Shown: in pieces, positions 32,550 to 43,388 of the stretch | Layout: every line of letters starts with the position of its first letter | How positions within the stretch are numbered: position 1 is the first letter of the stretch | Position numbers and translations under genes: made by a program | Source of the DNA: Mallotus nudiflorus | Lineage: Eukaryota > Streptophyta > Magnoliopsida > Malpighiales > Euphorbiaceae | Assembly: GCA_947683625.1 (NCBI GenBank) | Contig: CANTUR010000195.1 | Location: 1-64,000, forward strand | DNA length: 64,000 nucleotides | Reading direction: 5' to 3' | Notes under the pieces: generated by a model | Told to the model about the DNA's origin: nothing | The model's database searches: none | Seen by the model: the letters and a program-made list of their open reading frames with translations, nothing else

Positions 32550-33886
32550 TGAAAGAGTCCTAGAGGGGAGGTGAATAGGACTATTGAACAAAAATGGGAA
32601 ATTAAAGGAATTATTTGCAATAAGTGAGTAAGAGTAGAGAAGAAAGAATGATGAACACAAATATTTAAGGAGTTCGGATTCACAAATAATCCTACGCCTC
32701 CACCTAACTTATCCCCAAGTTAGGATTTTTTAATCACCCACAATCTTATTAATAAGATTGAGAATACAAAAGAATTTTATGTCTTACTCTTACAACCTTA
32801 CAATCTTGAGTTTTCAAGGCTCACTCAAAAACCAAATTCCCAAGTGTTTTAATGGCTAAACACTTAAACCAATTCCTTTAGAATATAATCTCACTTCCCA
32901 TTTTCTAAACCCAAAAAATAGAAGAATAAGAATGTCTATTCTAATCACTCACCAACTCTCACAAGAGTTATACATAAAGAATTTGTTTAAAAGAATGTTT
33001 TAGAGCTCAATTGAATGTTTAAGAAAATGATGAATGATAAACAAGTTTTCTTAACCTTTCAATTGAATTCTAAGTTGTGTTTATATAGAAAAACACTCAA
33101 CAATGTAATTTTTTAATTTATCAATCATGTCTCCAATGTTTAGAATTGATTTTGAATCAATTCTTGAACTTATGGCAGCTCAAGGGCTGCTCACGAGTGC
33201 CTTACGAGTGAACAGTGCTCGTAAGGGGTGAAATTATAGCCGTTGTATTCAAAAATTCCCATTGGAATGTTTTTAGGGGTCTGGTAATGTTCATGTCATG
33301 AGCCACCAGCTCTTGAGGGGCACTCGTGAGGGTTTTTGCCAATTTTGGCAAAAATGTTCTTCAAAGGCTGCATTGAAGGATAGCTTGTGACCACTTCGAA
33401 AGATGCTCATGAACGGAACTGAAGAAGATCGATTAAGCCTAAACTTTCTTCATAAAAGTTGTAGATAATTTTCTTATATTTCTATAAAACTTTGAATCAC
33501 CTAATTTAGACATATTTACCTCAAGATATTACATAAATACCAAGAGCTATGCAAACTCAAATGCAAGCTGCATATGCTGACTTCGACTGAAAATTTGCAT
33601 ACCCAAATGAACTTGGATTTTGACAAGAAATCTCAATCTGGAAATCTTAAGATGTCTACTTAAAAATTTAAGAATCTCATTTTCTCATTTAAGAGCTCTA
33701 AAAAAGTCAAAGGCCTTCTTCAATCTCAGAGGTTCAATCAGCCTGAAATGTCACTATTCACCCAAAAGTGTATATGCTTAGTATATGTTTGGTATATAAT
33801 TCCCTACACACTTAATTGAAATTATTAGTATAAAAATTGTTTATCAAAGTCCAAAATTAGGAGTTTGATCATGCAAATAGTCAACA
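32550..33886 (-). repeat. Copia-2 LTR (5' LTR in element orientation)
   Basis: TGAAAGAG to GTCAACA, followed by the target copy ATATG at 33887-33891. Shares the CTCACGAG word cluster (33185-33330). Confidence 0.95.
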
Positions 33887-33891
33887 ATATG

Positions 33892-34290
33892 GAATGATGA
33901 GAGCACTTTGAGTCAAAATGATGAAGTCACTTTTGAGTTGTGCTACAAAGAGCAAGGTGAGATCACTTAAAAAATAAAAGAAGACTCACAGTGTAAAAAT
34001 CAATATGTAGACATCAAGAATGATGAGGTACAACATCACTCAACTCAATTTCAAGATGATTTGTATGAGAAAATCATAATAATTATTAAAGCTACATAGG
34101 ATGAAGATGAAAGTGAAGATGAGCTATCTATAAGTAATAATGCATATGTTCCATGACCTATCATTTTCATATATGATGAATCCATGAAAGGTGTTGGATT
34201 GTTTAAGAACCCACATAAGAAGCCTTACATTCTTCAAGTAATTCTAGAATAAAAAATTTGCCATGTGGAGTCCGCACTTTATTACTTGGG
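33892..34290 (+). pseudogene. Athila-like internal reading frame, second part
   Basis: Continues the frame cut at 22992: NDESTLSQNDEVTFELCYKE, then YVDIKNDEV, an acidic run DEDESEDELS, and GVGLFKNPHKKPYILQVILE. Stops occur in between. Very acidic and without recognisable catalytic motifs. Joined to 22572-22992 it would have been a protein of roughly 270 residues, so the element's own coding capacity seems limited to this. Confidence 0.5.
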
Positions 34291-36350
34291 CATATAGGAG
34301 CCTAGCAAAAGAAAGAAAGAGAAGCTGCTACTAAGAACACTTCATCATGTTCAGTTGCACCCATGATACTACACATTCAAAGGGTCAAGCTAATGACCTT
34401 AAATTAGAGCTAATTGGGAGGTAACCCAATGTTTTTCTTACTTTTCTTTTATTTTTCTTTCATTTCTATGCTTCATTTTAACTTAATTTCATTAGTTTTT
34501 ATTACTTTTTCCTTAGGAAAATCATGCATAAAGAAAGGGAATTAAAAGATAAGGAATGGAGTTTTAGTGACTGTACAGGGGATCAACACCACATTCTCAT
34601 AACCTTAACACCATTTAGACATTGCATCCATATAGAAATTTAATTTCAACCCAAAAGCCATACCACTTAAGCATTATATTAGCATCGATGTGTCCTGAGA
34701 GCCTCAATGTCATATTGTTTTGACACCACTTCAGCATTGGAAGTGTGCTTCAATTCCAAACCTGCATATTTTCTACCGAATGTCACACCGGTTCTGCACC
34801 AGATTAACACACCAGTGTGTCATCGCACCATCAGTCCTCAAACCATTTTCATACCACTTTTGCACCTTTGTGTCGTGAGACCTTCTTTCCAACACCACTT
34901 CAACATCAGCTCAGCACCATAGTGTTATCCAATCTACCATAAGTTGATTTTAGGCTGAATGTAACACCATTTCCACACTGGATTAACACACCAATGTCTC
35001 ACCTTGACACCACTTTGACACCGCTTCCGTACCTCAATGTTGCATCCTTTAAACTCATTTTTCACCCTTTTAACCCTAACTACCAAACAATATATCTTTT
35101 ATTTTCTTCCCTTTTCTTTTGCCCTCATTTTCTTTTCACTTTCCACCTCATAAATCTAATTTTTATCATAATCTCACTACCTAATCATAGTGAATAAAAA
35201 ATCAGCCACTAAAAGACCCACTCCTCCACCCAAGAAGAAGCCTCGCACATCCTTAACTACATTGATTCTACACGCCTTGCACAAATGGTGCTCGGTTCAT
35301 TTTCTAAATCTTTAAGCATCACATTCAAGGCAGTATTTTTCTCTTCACTTTCTTTTTATTTTTCATAATTTAGTTTCTTTTATTTTTGTTTTTGCATGTA
35401 TTTTGGTCATTGAGTACAATGACAATGATTAGTGTGGGGGAGGGTGCCATTTGCATTTTCATTTCATTATTTTTTTTATCTAGCATTTTTTTTTCATATT
35501 GCATAACCATATTGCATTTTGATAGGTTAAGTTAATTGATTTTATAAAATAAATAAATAAATAAATTCTTTAAATTTTCATTAAGCTTCAACTCAAATTT
35601 TCTACACTTTTTATTAGGCTTTTCCTTAACATTTTTGTTTTATTTTTGTGCAAAATTGATGCTCAATTAAAATTAAAGAAAAATAGTGTATAAGCTTGCT
35701 TTTTAATTCAATTACTGAATTATTAAATGGTTTATTAACTAAGATGGTTGTACATAGTCATTATGTATGAAAAATTTAGTTTTTATAACCTAAACATGAA
35801 CTTAGAGATTGAATTTGAGCATGATTTTTGGAGAGAGTGCATTTTGGTTTGTGATTCTTAAAAAAAGAAAAAAAATCTCTCTTTTCATAAGTAAGAGCAA
35901 TGCTTCAATTCAAATTTTTACATGCTCTGAATCTACTATAATGCTTTAATTAGAGTATAAGTATCCAAAGGACCTACTTGGTTGTATCCACACTTAGTAA
36001 TATAGGAATAGTGGGGGATAACTATGAGTGGTAAGATTTTGATTGAGAGAATAAAAATGGAGCATAAAACGCATTCATAATCAAAGCTGACTAATATTTC
36101 TTAATGTTTCTTTTCTAGTGTTATATTCATTAGATTTCAAAAAATTATGTGCTTGGGTTATGATTAGTAAATTATTCATATATGTTGTATTTTTTGTCTA
36201 ATTATCTTCTTTAGTAAACAATTTTCAATCTCGGTGCTATTAGTTCATATGGCTTAGAAGTTATAAATCTTGGTTGTAGTTGAGTTTGTTCTTTAAATTT
36301 TAAATTTGATTTTTGCTTGAGGACAAGCAAAGCATAAGTGTGGGGGAATT
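34291..36350 (+). other. Athila-like 3' untranslated internal region
   Basis: Contains GGGAGGTAACCCAATG (about 34416), a run of degenerate CACCACTT/ACACCA words at 34580-35030, and GATTAGTGTGGGGGAGG (about 35427). The sequence ends at the polypurine tract GTGTGGGGGAATT (36338-36350), next to the 3' LTR. These landmarks are usual between the last gene and 3' LTR of Athila/Tat elements. The two small open frames at 34707-35197 are Pro/His/Thr-rich translations of the degenerate repeat and are not credible genes. Confidence 0.7.
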
Positions 36351-37636
36351 TAATGTGTGTAATTTCTACATATATTTTGAGTTGAATTCTAATGGATATT
36401 AAACAAGTAATTAGTTTAATTTGGGTAGAATTTGAGTTTAATTGAGAGATATTATAGTTTCCTATTTCATTTAGGATTATATTGTTTTTGGTCTAATTCT
36501 AGTCAAATAAGGATTTCATTTGAAAGGCTAATTAGTTTCCTTTTTGTAGGAAAGCTTCAAAAGGAATTCCAAAAAGGTTAAGGATTTATGTAACGTCACT
36601 TCAACACCGGAGCCGCTTAACTAGTATGACCTTCTGAAATTTTAGCTTTAAGTTATGCGTTGCCATGTTGAAGCGGTATGCAACAAGTGCTACTTGTTGG
36701 AATCCTAACCTAAAGAGCGACATGTCCATGCTGAAGTGGTGTCAGCATAGAAAAGTTTCCCTTTTCAAAAAGGAATTGAGAATTCAAAAGGAATTGGGTT
36801 TTCTACCAAGTTTTCTATAATAAGGGAAGGTTGGGAATTCATTGAAGAGGAGGGAAGTTTAAAATAAGAGCAAAATGAAGATTGAAGCAGATACATACAA
36901 GATTAAAAGAGTTCTATTTTATTTTCTTTTTCATCTTTTAATTCTTTGAACATGTTTGTGAGTTTGCCATAATTATGCGTGGCTAAATTTCTTTTTAGGG
37001 TTTAGTTTAGCAGTAGCTATTATATGATGTGATTGAACATAAGTTTTATTGATTAAATTTTTAGTTTATTTTTATGAGTTGCTATTCATGTATTGTATTT
37101 AATTAAGGGCCCAATTGATTGCATGTTTATGGGTAGATTCACCAATGAGAGTTAGGAGAATTTATTAGCTTTAGACTTATAGGACTTAGACCACTCGACC
37201 ACAAGAGTATGCGAGCTCTTCAGGGAACCATGATAGTAGGCAGGGGTCTACGGTGGTAAACCAATAATTATTGAGGAACTTAATGAGTTAGGATTAACTT
37301 CTTAATCATAAAAGTAGGTTAAACGTTAATGTTAACATGCTTAATTGAACTCGAGAGAGTCTTTAGGTATTTTAGAACAATTACCCTTAACTAAAATCAA
37401 TATCTTTTGCTTATTAATGTGTTCATGATCTGATTGGAATAATGAAACTTGATTTTAATTATTTGATTTTAATTCAGTTTAAGTTGCTTTTTTTTATATT
37501 TGTTTAATTACTTTTATTTGATTTACTAGCTAAAATCATAAGTAAAGATATTAGTACTCATTATACAACCCTCGCGGGATGATAAATATTTATACTACAA
37601 TCACGATCCGTGCACTTGTGGGTTTAAAATGCAACA
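36351..37636 (+). repeat. 3' LTR of the Athila-like element
   Basis: Begins TAATGTGTG (the left copy has TGATGTGTG) and ends GCAACA. Uninterrupted, so it shows the empty site of the 18659-21937 insertion. Confidence 0.9.
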
Positions 37637-37707
37637 CAATGTCACAAAACCCTTTAATTGAAGCGAAACTACCAATCACTAGATTACGGTAATTTTTATG
37701 GATATAG

Positions 37708-37770
37708 ATGAAAATGCAGACATCTTAAGTTAGAAAAAAATACTTCAAATTACTCTTGATGCAACTCAAG
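37708..37770 (+). pseudogene. receptor-kinase exon: hinge to alpha-E helix
   Basis: It follows a GATATAG acceptor, just beyond the Athila-like element. It reads ENADILS, a stop in place of Trp, then KKILQITLDATQ. This is the family's LSW(K/E)xRLQIAxDAAQ segment, and a GT donor follows. It shows that the intron holding the Athila-like element belonged to the same gene. Confidence 0.8.
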
Positions 37771-38071
37771 GTTGGTAAATTCACATTATATTCATTGATA
37801 TATATATTTTACTTTAAAGGGATTCTTGCTCAAATACTTTAGTGAATTACACCTAATGAACAGATTTATAATACGTAATTTAAATATTTGAAGTATTTTA
37901 TATTTAACTAATAAAAATAAGACATATATTTATGTGTTATAAATTTTATTTGATCAGTGGGGTAATATACCAAGAGTTGGCAAAAATTTTCATTTACTTT
38001 TTGGCTAGAACTATGATGACTAAAGTTACTAGCTAGTTAATGTTTTTTATACATTTGCAATTGGACGAATA

Positions 38072-38262
38072 GGATTAGAGCACCCTCATAACAGTTGTAA
38101 GCTACTAATTGTTCATAAAGACATCAACACTATAAACATTTTATTAAATGATAGGTTTTAACCAAAATTGGCTGATTTTAGACTGTTAAGAATTTTTCCA
38201 TTTGATGGTGGCTCTCATGTGTCGATGATTGTTGCTAGTACACCCGGTTACTTAGATCCCTA
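38072..38262 (+). pseudogene. receptor-kinase exon: catalytic and activation loops
   Basis: Reads GLEHPHNSCK, LIVHKDINTINILLNDRF, a stop, PKLADFRLLRIFPFDGG, HVSMIVASTPGYLDP and a stop. The catalytic HRD is changed to HKD, and the Mg-binding DFG is changed to DFR. The APE-region motif (GTPGYLDPE) is kept only in part (STPGYLDP). The kinase would be inactive even without the stops. Confidence 0.85.
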
Positions 38263-38451
38263 GTGAGTATTTTGCTATTGTATTAATCATGAACACCAAC
38301 ACTAGAGATCTAACCATGTACACATGCACATGAGGAGCTAACATAGTGAAAGAAGAATGGAGTGCTAAGTCATGGATACCTTGTCACATAGACAAAAAAA
38401 TATGTATATTCAATCAAGATCTAGTCACAACTAAGTTATCTTGGCCTTCAG

Positions 38452-38763
38452 GTACTATGCAATGCACTACTTAACTGAGAAAAGCGATGCATTTAGCTTT
38501 GGAGTGGTGTTTTTAGATCATCATAGGCTAACCTGCAATTTCCAAAACTAATGATAGAAGTCATATAAATCGATAGGTTAATTCCATGCTTGTAAGTGGG
38601 GACATTAAAAGCATTGTTGATTCAATATTATAAAGAGATTATTATGTGAATTCTCTCTGGAAATTCATAGAATTAGCAATGGCTTGTGTGTTTCAAAATT
38701 CTTTTAAAAGGCCAACTATGAATGTAGTATTAGTGGAATTAAATGAAAATTTAGCATCAAAGA
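38452..38763 (+). pseudogene. receptor-kinase exons: C-lobe, cut at 38764
   Basis: YYAMHYLTEKSDAFSFGVVF matches the YYxTxxLTEKSDVYSFGVVL subdomain IX. Further pieces include SGDIKSIVDS and ELAMACVFQNSFKRPTMN (family: ALxCxxxxSxxRPTM), then VVLVELNENLASK. The usual C-terminal tail is missing because a TGTCACACCC repeat starts inside the coding sequence at 38764. Confidence 0.8.
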
Positions 38764-39540
38764 TGTCACACCCATTTTGCTACCTAACGACCGGGCACAG
38801 CTGGCTGAATGTTGAAAGTTGGCTAAGCTTGCTATAATGTTATCATAAATTTCCCATAACATGAGGATATAAACATAGGTTTATATATATAACTACAAGC
38901 TAAAGCCTTAGACATGCCTTAAGTTATACTCATAAGTTACATACCAAGTCCTCTATTCTCAACAGTATTCCCATCTTTATAGACATAAATGTAATATTTA
39001 TAAATATCTTGAGTACAAACCCAAAAGACAAAATGAAAGAATTGTTGGCACAACCTCTTCTATGAACTGAAAACACAAATGAGAGGAAGATGACTCTACT
39101 ATACTAGCATTGTTGTCCTTCTAAAGGATTTGAAAAAAAATTAAAAGTGAGGGGTGATTATAAAAATACTCAATAAGTGGGTAAAAATATAACAAAGAGG
39201 GAACAAATGCCATTTTTCTTTTAATAAATGCATAATACTGATATTATTGTGATAATATTAATTACAAAGTTGCTAAGTAGATAATAAACATATGAAAATA
39301 ATAATAATAAACTATGATTATGTATCATTTACTTATTCTGAAACATGTAAGCAGTGATTAACATAATTTTTGAATCAATTGAAAGGACATTCAAGATAAA
39401 TCATTCCATAAACTCATTAAGTACATATCCAAAAGATTATGCTAAATTGATAACACATTGGATGCAAGATGATTCTAAGCGAGCCAAGTGTATATATTGT
39501 TGGTCATACGCATGCGCAGAGCTTACCCACAAGGGCTAAC
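38764..39540 (-). mobile_element. long TG...CA element B, partial, in the receptor-kinase last exon
   Basis: Starts TGTCACACCC (plus) within the kinase coding sequence and then matches element A: AAAGTTGGCTAAGCTTGCTA at 38812 and 9687, and further to GGGCTAACCAC near 39533 and 10363. Similarity stops there, and no GGGATATTACA end is found before Copia-3. The copy is therefore truncated or rearranged. No genes inside; the 61-codon open frame at 39354 lies wholly within the repeat. Confidence 0.75.
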
Positions 39541-39929
39541 CACTTGAGAAATCTAGCTTCCCGTAAGAAGCCCTCCATTTTAGGACTCATGTTTCTATAT
39601 ATTTTATTGGTTTGAGAGCTTCATCAACATATTATGACTAGTTCTTCCAACTATAAATGTAATGTTTACAAGTAATAATGATAAATTATTTTGCTACTGT
39701 TTTTGCCAAAAAAAATGTATACTATATTGCTACCTCATCATGTCATATAACCTCTGATCTAGGCTCATTTTGTAGATAGAGTAATGATGGTGCATTAGGC
39801 CCTGCCTAAATGTAATCATGTGGCAACAAAGTTTGCTACATACCTACCAAAATATAGAGAAAATATTTATTTGTCAAAATATTTAACAAATACAAAAAAT
39901 CTTTAACACAACTAATATATATATGTTAT
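39541..39929. other. unassigned stretch before Copia-3
   Basis: No reading frame or similarity to other parts of the window is apparent. It ends with the target copy GTTAT (39925-39929). Confidence 0.6.
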
Positions 39930-42092
39930 TATTAGTATAAGGTATGCCCTAGTGGCATTCTTGTAATTATTTAGACATTGTATATATTCCCTGTGGCAAT
40001 AAAATATTCTTTTAAATAAATATGTTATTTTTTTGAGTATTTATCCTTTAGTATTATGTTGAATAAATTTATTATCAAAGAGTTGATAATATGAGTTACA
40101 AATTTATTCAGTACATTTACTATAAATTGTTCGTAGTCAATTAATTAATATTTGGATAATATTAATTAGACTATCACCTCTGTCTATTTTCCTTGATTAG
40201 TGTGAGAAACTAATAGTGGGAGGTAGTGAATCTCACGCTACTTGATATGAGTGATTATAATAGACATGTGGATACTCATTGGATGGGTTAATCGAATAGT
40301 GACATTAGTATTGTGATTGTAAGGATATTCACATATAATCAACAATCACAATCTAGATTATAATGGTGCATATAGTCCTTTGACTTGAGGTGGCATAGTC
40401 ATCCACATTTAGGTGGTTAGAGTTTGTTGCCACTTACATACTTATGTTAATCATCACATGGGTATATGGTGTGTGGTGGCTCTAATTAGTTAAATGTAGG
40501 GATGAATGTTTAACCAAGATGGGATTCATTACCTGGTGTGAAACGGGATAGATCCTATGCTATCTAAGTTTATTCTTGATGAATAAATTCCTGGCCAGGA
40601 TAAATACAAAACAGTCTGAAAAAGAGTTTCAGTACTAGAAAGAGTTCTAGTATTTGTTGTATTTTATCAAAAATTAAAACTTAAGATGAGGTCATATAAT
40701 AAAGATATTAGAGTTTGATAATACATTGACTCTAGGCTATATTAAGATCGTTAATGAAAGGAATTTAGTACACGATAATTATGATCAGGTTCGTGTGAAT
40801 CATAATATGCATTCATTTCTAATTGGGTAGTTGTGATATCGATACTAGGGGTTACTCACAACTTATGAGAGCTAAATGTGAATAATTAGCATTTTCGTAT
40901 TTAGAATTGAAAAGAGTTTCAAATAATATTAAATGTTAATATTATATTTTCTCATTGCCATTTAGACATGAACCTAGTAAGTCATGCCTAATAGAGTTTT
41001 ATTTATTCACTATAGTATTAATCTAATTATTGATTAAAAGAGTTTAATCAATTAATCAAGATTAATAGAATTATATTTATGTTTTGAACAATGATTCTAG
41101 TATATCATTAAATCTAATTCAAATAAGAGTATTATTTATTAATTAATATTTAATTAATATTGGATATTAATTAATATATATTAAATTAATAAATGTATAT
41201 ATATTGTTATTTATTTATGGACTTATATTAATGGTCCAAATTGGTTTGGACATAGGCCAAAATTTATTTTGGATCAAAGATTAATTAAAGTCCATATCTA
41301 TGTATATGTATAATTTAAAATGTAAAATAATACATTTGATGTATACTTTACATACAAATTTATACATTAATATGTGTAGGTAGCAAGCTCAATTATTGAA
41401 TTAAGCAAGGTGGCATATTAATTAAGCAGATATTTCTAAAGTATGCCTAAGGTGTCATTTTTAATCATTTAGATGGTTAGGTGTATACCTAAGGTGGCAT
41501 ACTTAATAATCACTTAATTAATTAATGCATACTTTTCTTAGTGGAAAATTACTACACATATATCTTTTGATATATCTAAGGCAAGTAAATTGACTTGGTA
41601 AGAGAAGGGAGAGGCAAAATAATGCTTAAGTGAGTTTTTGCTTAAAGAGTTAAGAAAAATCACTAAGTAATTTTGGTTATGATAAGATCATAAACCAAAA
41701 ATAAACACAACATATACTCTATACTTGTGCTCTTAATTAAATTAGTACAAGTTACTAAGTTTAATTAACATAAGTAAGTGGTAGATAAGGCTTTGGTGTT
41801 TCAAACTAGTGGTCTTACATTTTGAGGGCTAAGCATTTGATTCAAGGAATTGAATAAAATGAAGGCTAAGTTCTAAAACAAGTAAGTTTACAAACTTATA
41901 ATTAATTAATTATTTGTTTGTATATTGCTTAATTTATTTAGTTGTGTATTTCAATGCAATTTGAATCCTGGGCAAATAAAATTCTTCATTTTATGAAGGG
42001 TTATAATCTTCAAATTTTTGAAATATACTCAATTTAGACTTGTGCTTACAACATAAGTATTTATGTCTAAATACCATAACTGATTTCTAACA
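39930..42092 (+). repeat. Copia-3 5' LTR
   Basis: Pairs with 47383-49534. Contains two nearby copies of the word CCTAAGGTG(T/G)CAT (about 41441 and 41488). Confidence 0.95.
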
Positions 42093-42093
42093 G

Positions 42094-42108
42094 TGGCATC
42101 AGAGCCCC
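42094..42108 (+). other. Copia-3 primer-binding site
   Basis: TGGCATCAGAGCCCC begins one base after the LTR end. It matches the tRNA-iMet PBS TGGTATCAGAGC with one change. Confidence 0.9.
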
Positions 42109-42950
42109 TTTTTGCATTTTATTCATATTAAATAAATTTTTTAATTACAAATGTTGTGATTAAAATATGTTGTTTGCAAGTTTTATGGCTAAAATATGCT
42201 AAAAAATGTATTTTGTATGTTATAGTACTACTGTGAATAGTGGTACTGTAGCAGTAAATAGTAGTACTGTAGCATATGTTTTTTTTTTTTATGTTTGCAA
42301 AATTATTGTAACATGCAAAAGTTGCATTTATTAATTTTTGCATGCCATACTTGCAAGTAGTGATCATGGACAAGGTTTTACATTCTAGTATTGTAATAAT
42401 TAATTTTATTATTGTTTATGTAATTAAATGTTAATTACATAGTATTAGGATGTATTAATAACCTTGGCATGTCAAGGATTATTTGTTTGTTGCAAAATTT
42501 GTAACAAGGAGACTTGAAGGAGTTCAAGGAGCAAATCCATGGAGATGGTGATAAGGATATTCATACTTGAAGTATTCATGGACAAGAATAATTTTTGTAA
42601 TTTATTTTAGTATTAAAATAGGTATAAAAATTAGTCCATGATCACTCCTTATTTGTGCATCCATATTTGTATGTTTTATGCACATATGAGATATGTATGT
42701 TTTATATGCTTTTATACATATCTGTATGTATAATTGGATGTTGTACAATTTATGTAGTTGATATATATAAATTGGTTAATATGCAAAGTGAGACCCAAAA
42801 ATCTTCTAAATAAATTTAAGTCTAAGCTCTCCATTGGAGCAATAAATTGTATAATTTTGGATTATGTATATCGGCTATGGACACATAGGGGTATATATAA
42901 ATCCAAGAGATTTGTACAATGTTATTGTTAAGCATAGTGATGTTTTGAGT

Positions 42951-43213
42951 GTATAAATATACTACATGCCAAGAATGGCAAATAGGCGTACCTGAGGCAT
43001 GTAGTATTCAAATTTATACATTTCATAATGCCAATGGTATGGACTTAATTAATGCCAAGGACCAAGAATGGCAATGGGTACTTGAGGTCCGTAACATTAA
43101 GAGCTTGATTGATGAAATATCACATAAGATGTGATGACGAGAAAATGTCACTTATAAATTTTAATATTTCAAGAATGGCAAAGGGTACCTGAGGAATATT
43201 ATAATTTATTAAG
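42951..43213 (+). other. three hairpins with a shared loop in the Copia-3 leader
   Basis: Hairpin 1 (42951-43019): inner stem ATACTACATGCC/GGCATGTAGTAT, outer stem GTATAAAT/ATTTATAC, 4-nt bulge, loop 42971-42995. Hairpin 2 (43049-43100): GGACC/GGTCC, a 4x4 internal loop, TTAATG/CATTAA, loop 43064-43085. Hairpin 3 (43151-43213): a stem of about 19 pairs with one mismatch, one G-U and one bulge, loop 43171-43192. All loops start AAGAATGGCAA and end GTAC(C/T)TGA; loop 3 has the palindrome GGTACC. Stems share no sequence except the closing C-G. It lies between the PBS and the gag ATG, where dimerisation and packaging signals are found in retroelements. The function is inferred. Confidence 0.7.
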
Positions 43214-43388
43214 AACTTCATCACCCACTAGAAATCCATCCAACAAGGGATTTCCATTTCCTACTTAAAAGAATAGGATCCGCCAAATTAGTGGAAAATC
43301 ATTAAGATTAAAGACCAAATCTAATGATTTTTTATACAATGTCATTTAAACTAACTAATTTTGTTACCTTTACAAATAATTTGATAAT

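Larger units (their letters stand above)
22998..33886 (-). mobile_element. Copia-2, Sirevirus-like retrotransposon with env-like region
   Basis: LTRs 22998-24332 and 32550-33886 (1335 and 1337 bp) run TGAAAGAG to GTCAACA. The perfect TSD is ATATG (22993-22997, 33887-33891). On minus, the PBS TGGTATCAGAGC lies at 32547-32536 and the polypurine tract AAAAGGGGGAGAT adjoins the 3' LTR. Order on minus: gag with coiled coil, protease, integrase, RT, RNase H, then an extra env-like region. Extra 3' coding DNA and repeated polypurine tracts are Sirevirus features. The first 250 LTR bases differ at about 9 positions by hand count. Confidence 0.95.
17860..37636 (+). mobile_element. non-autonomous Athila-like LTR retrotransposon (hosts two insertions)
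   Basis: LTRs at 17860-22458 (about 1.3 kb without its insertion) and 36351-37636 (1286 bp). The left begins TGATGTGTG and both end CAACA. The likely TSD is TAATG (17855-17859) and CAATG (37637-37641). The PBS resembles the tRNA-Asp type used by Athila. Polypurine and pre-LTR words (GGGAGGTAACCCAATG near 34420, AGTGTGGGGGA near 35431 and 36337) match those typical of Athila/Tat elements. Without Copia-2 the internal region is only about 3 kb and has no protease, RT or integrase, so it would depend on helper enzymes. Confidence 0.85.
7072..38763 (+). pseudogene. malectin/LRR receptor-like kinase (LRR-I type), split by insertions
   Basis: Single-pass plasma-membrane kinases of this family sense extracellular ligands and signal through a cytoplasmic Ser/Thr kinase. 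Exon pieces occur in the right order on one strand: malectin-like (7072-7468), short LRR block (7586-8203), membrane segment (8349-8506), kinase N-lobe (8588-8982, continued at 17746), hinge to alpha-E (37708-37770), catalytic loop (38072-38262) and C-lobe (38452-38763). Copia-1 interrupts one exon and the Athila-like element the next intron. Stops, small frameshifts and lost catalytic residues show it is dead. The N-terminal signal peptide and first malectin part are not found. The C-terminal tail is cut by another insertion at 38764. Confidence 0.85.

Noticed and set aside
34707..35197. Two plus-strand open frames (71 and 67 codons)
   Set aside because: Composition is that of the degenerate CACCACTT repeat and AT-rich tails; no domain, and they lie in the element's 3' untranslated region.
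42951..43213. Hammerhead or other known self-cleaving ribozyme in the Copia-3 leader
   Set aside because: The hammerhead core (CUGAUGA with GAAA) is absent, and the loop matches no ribozyme consensus I know. The structure is reported as an undescribed hairpin set instead.
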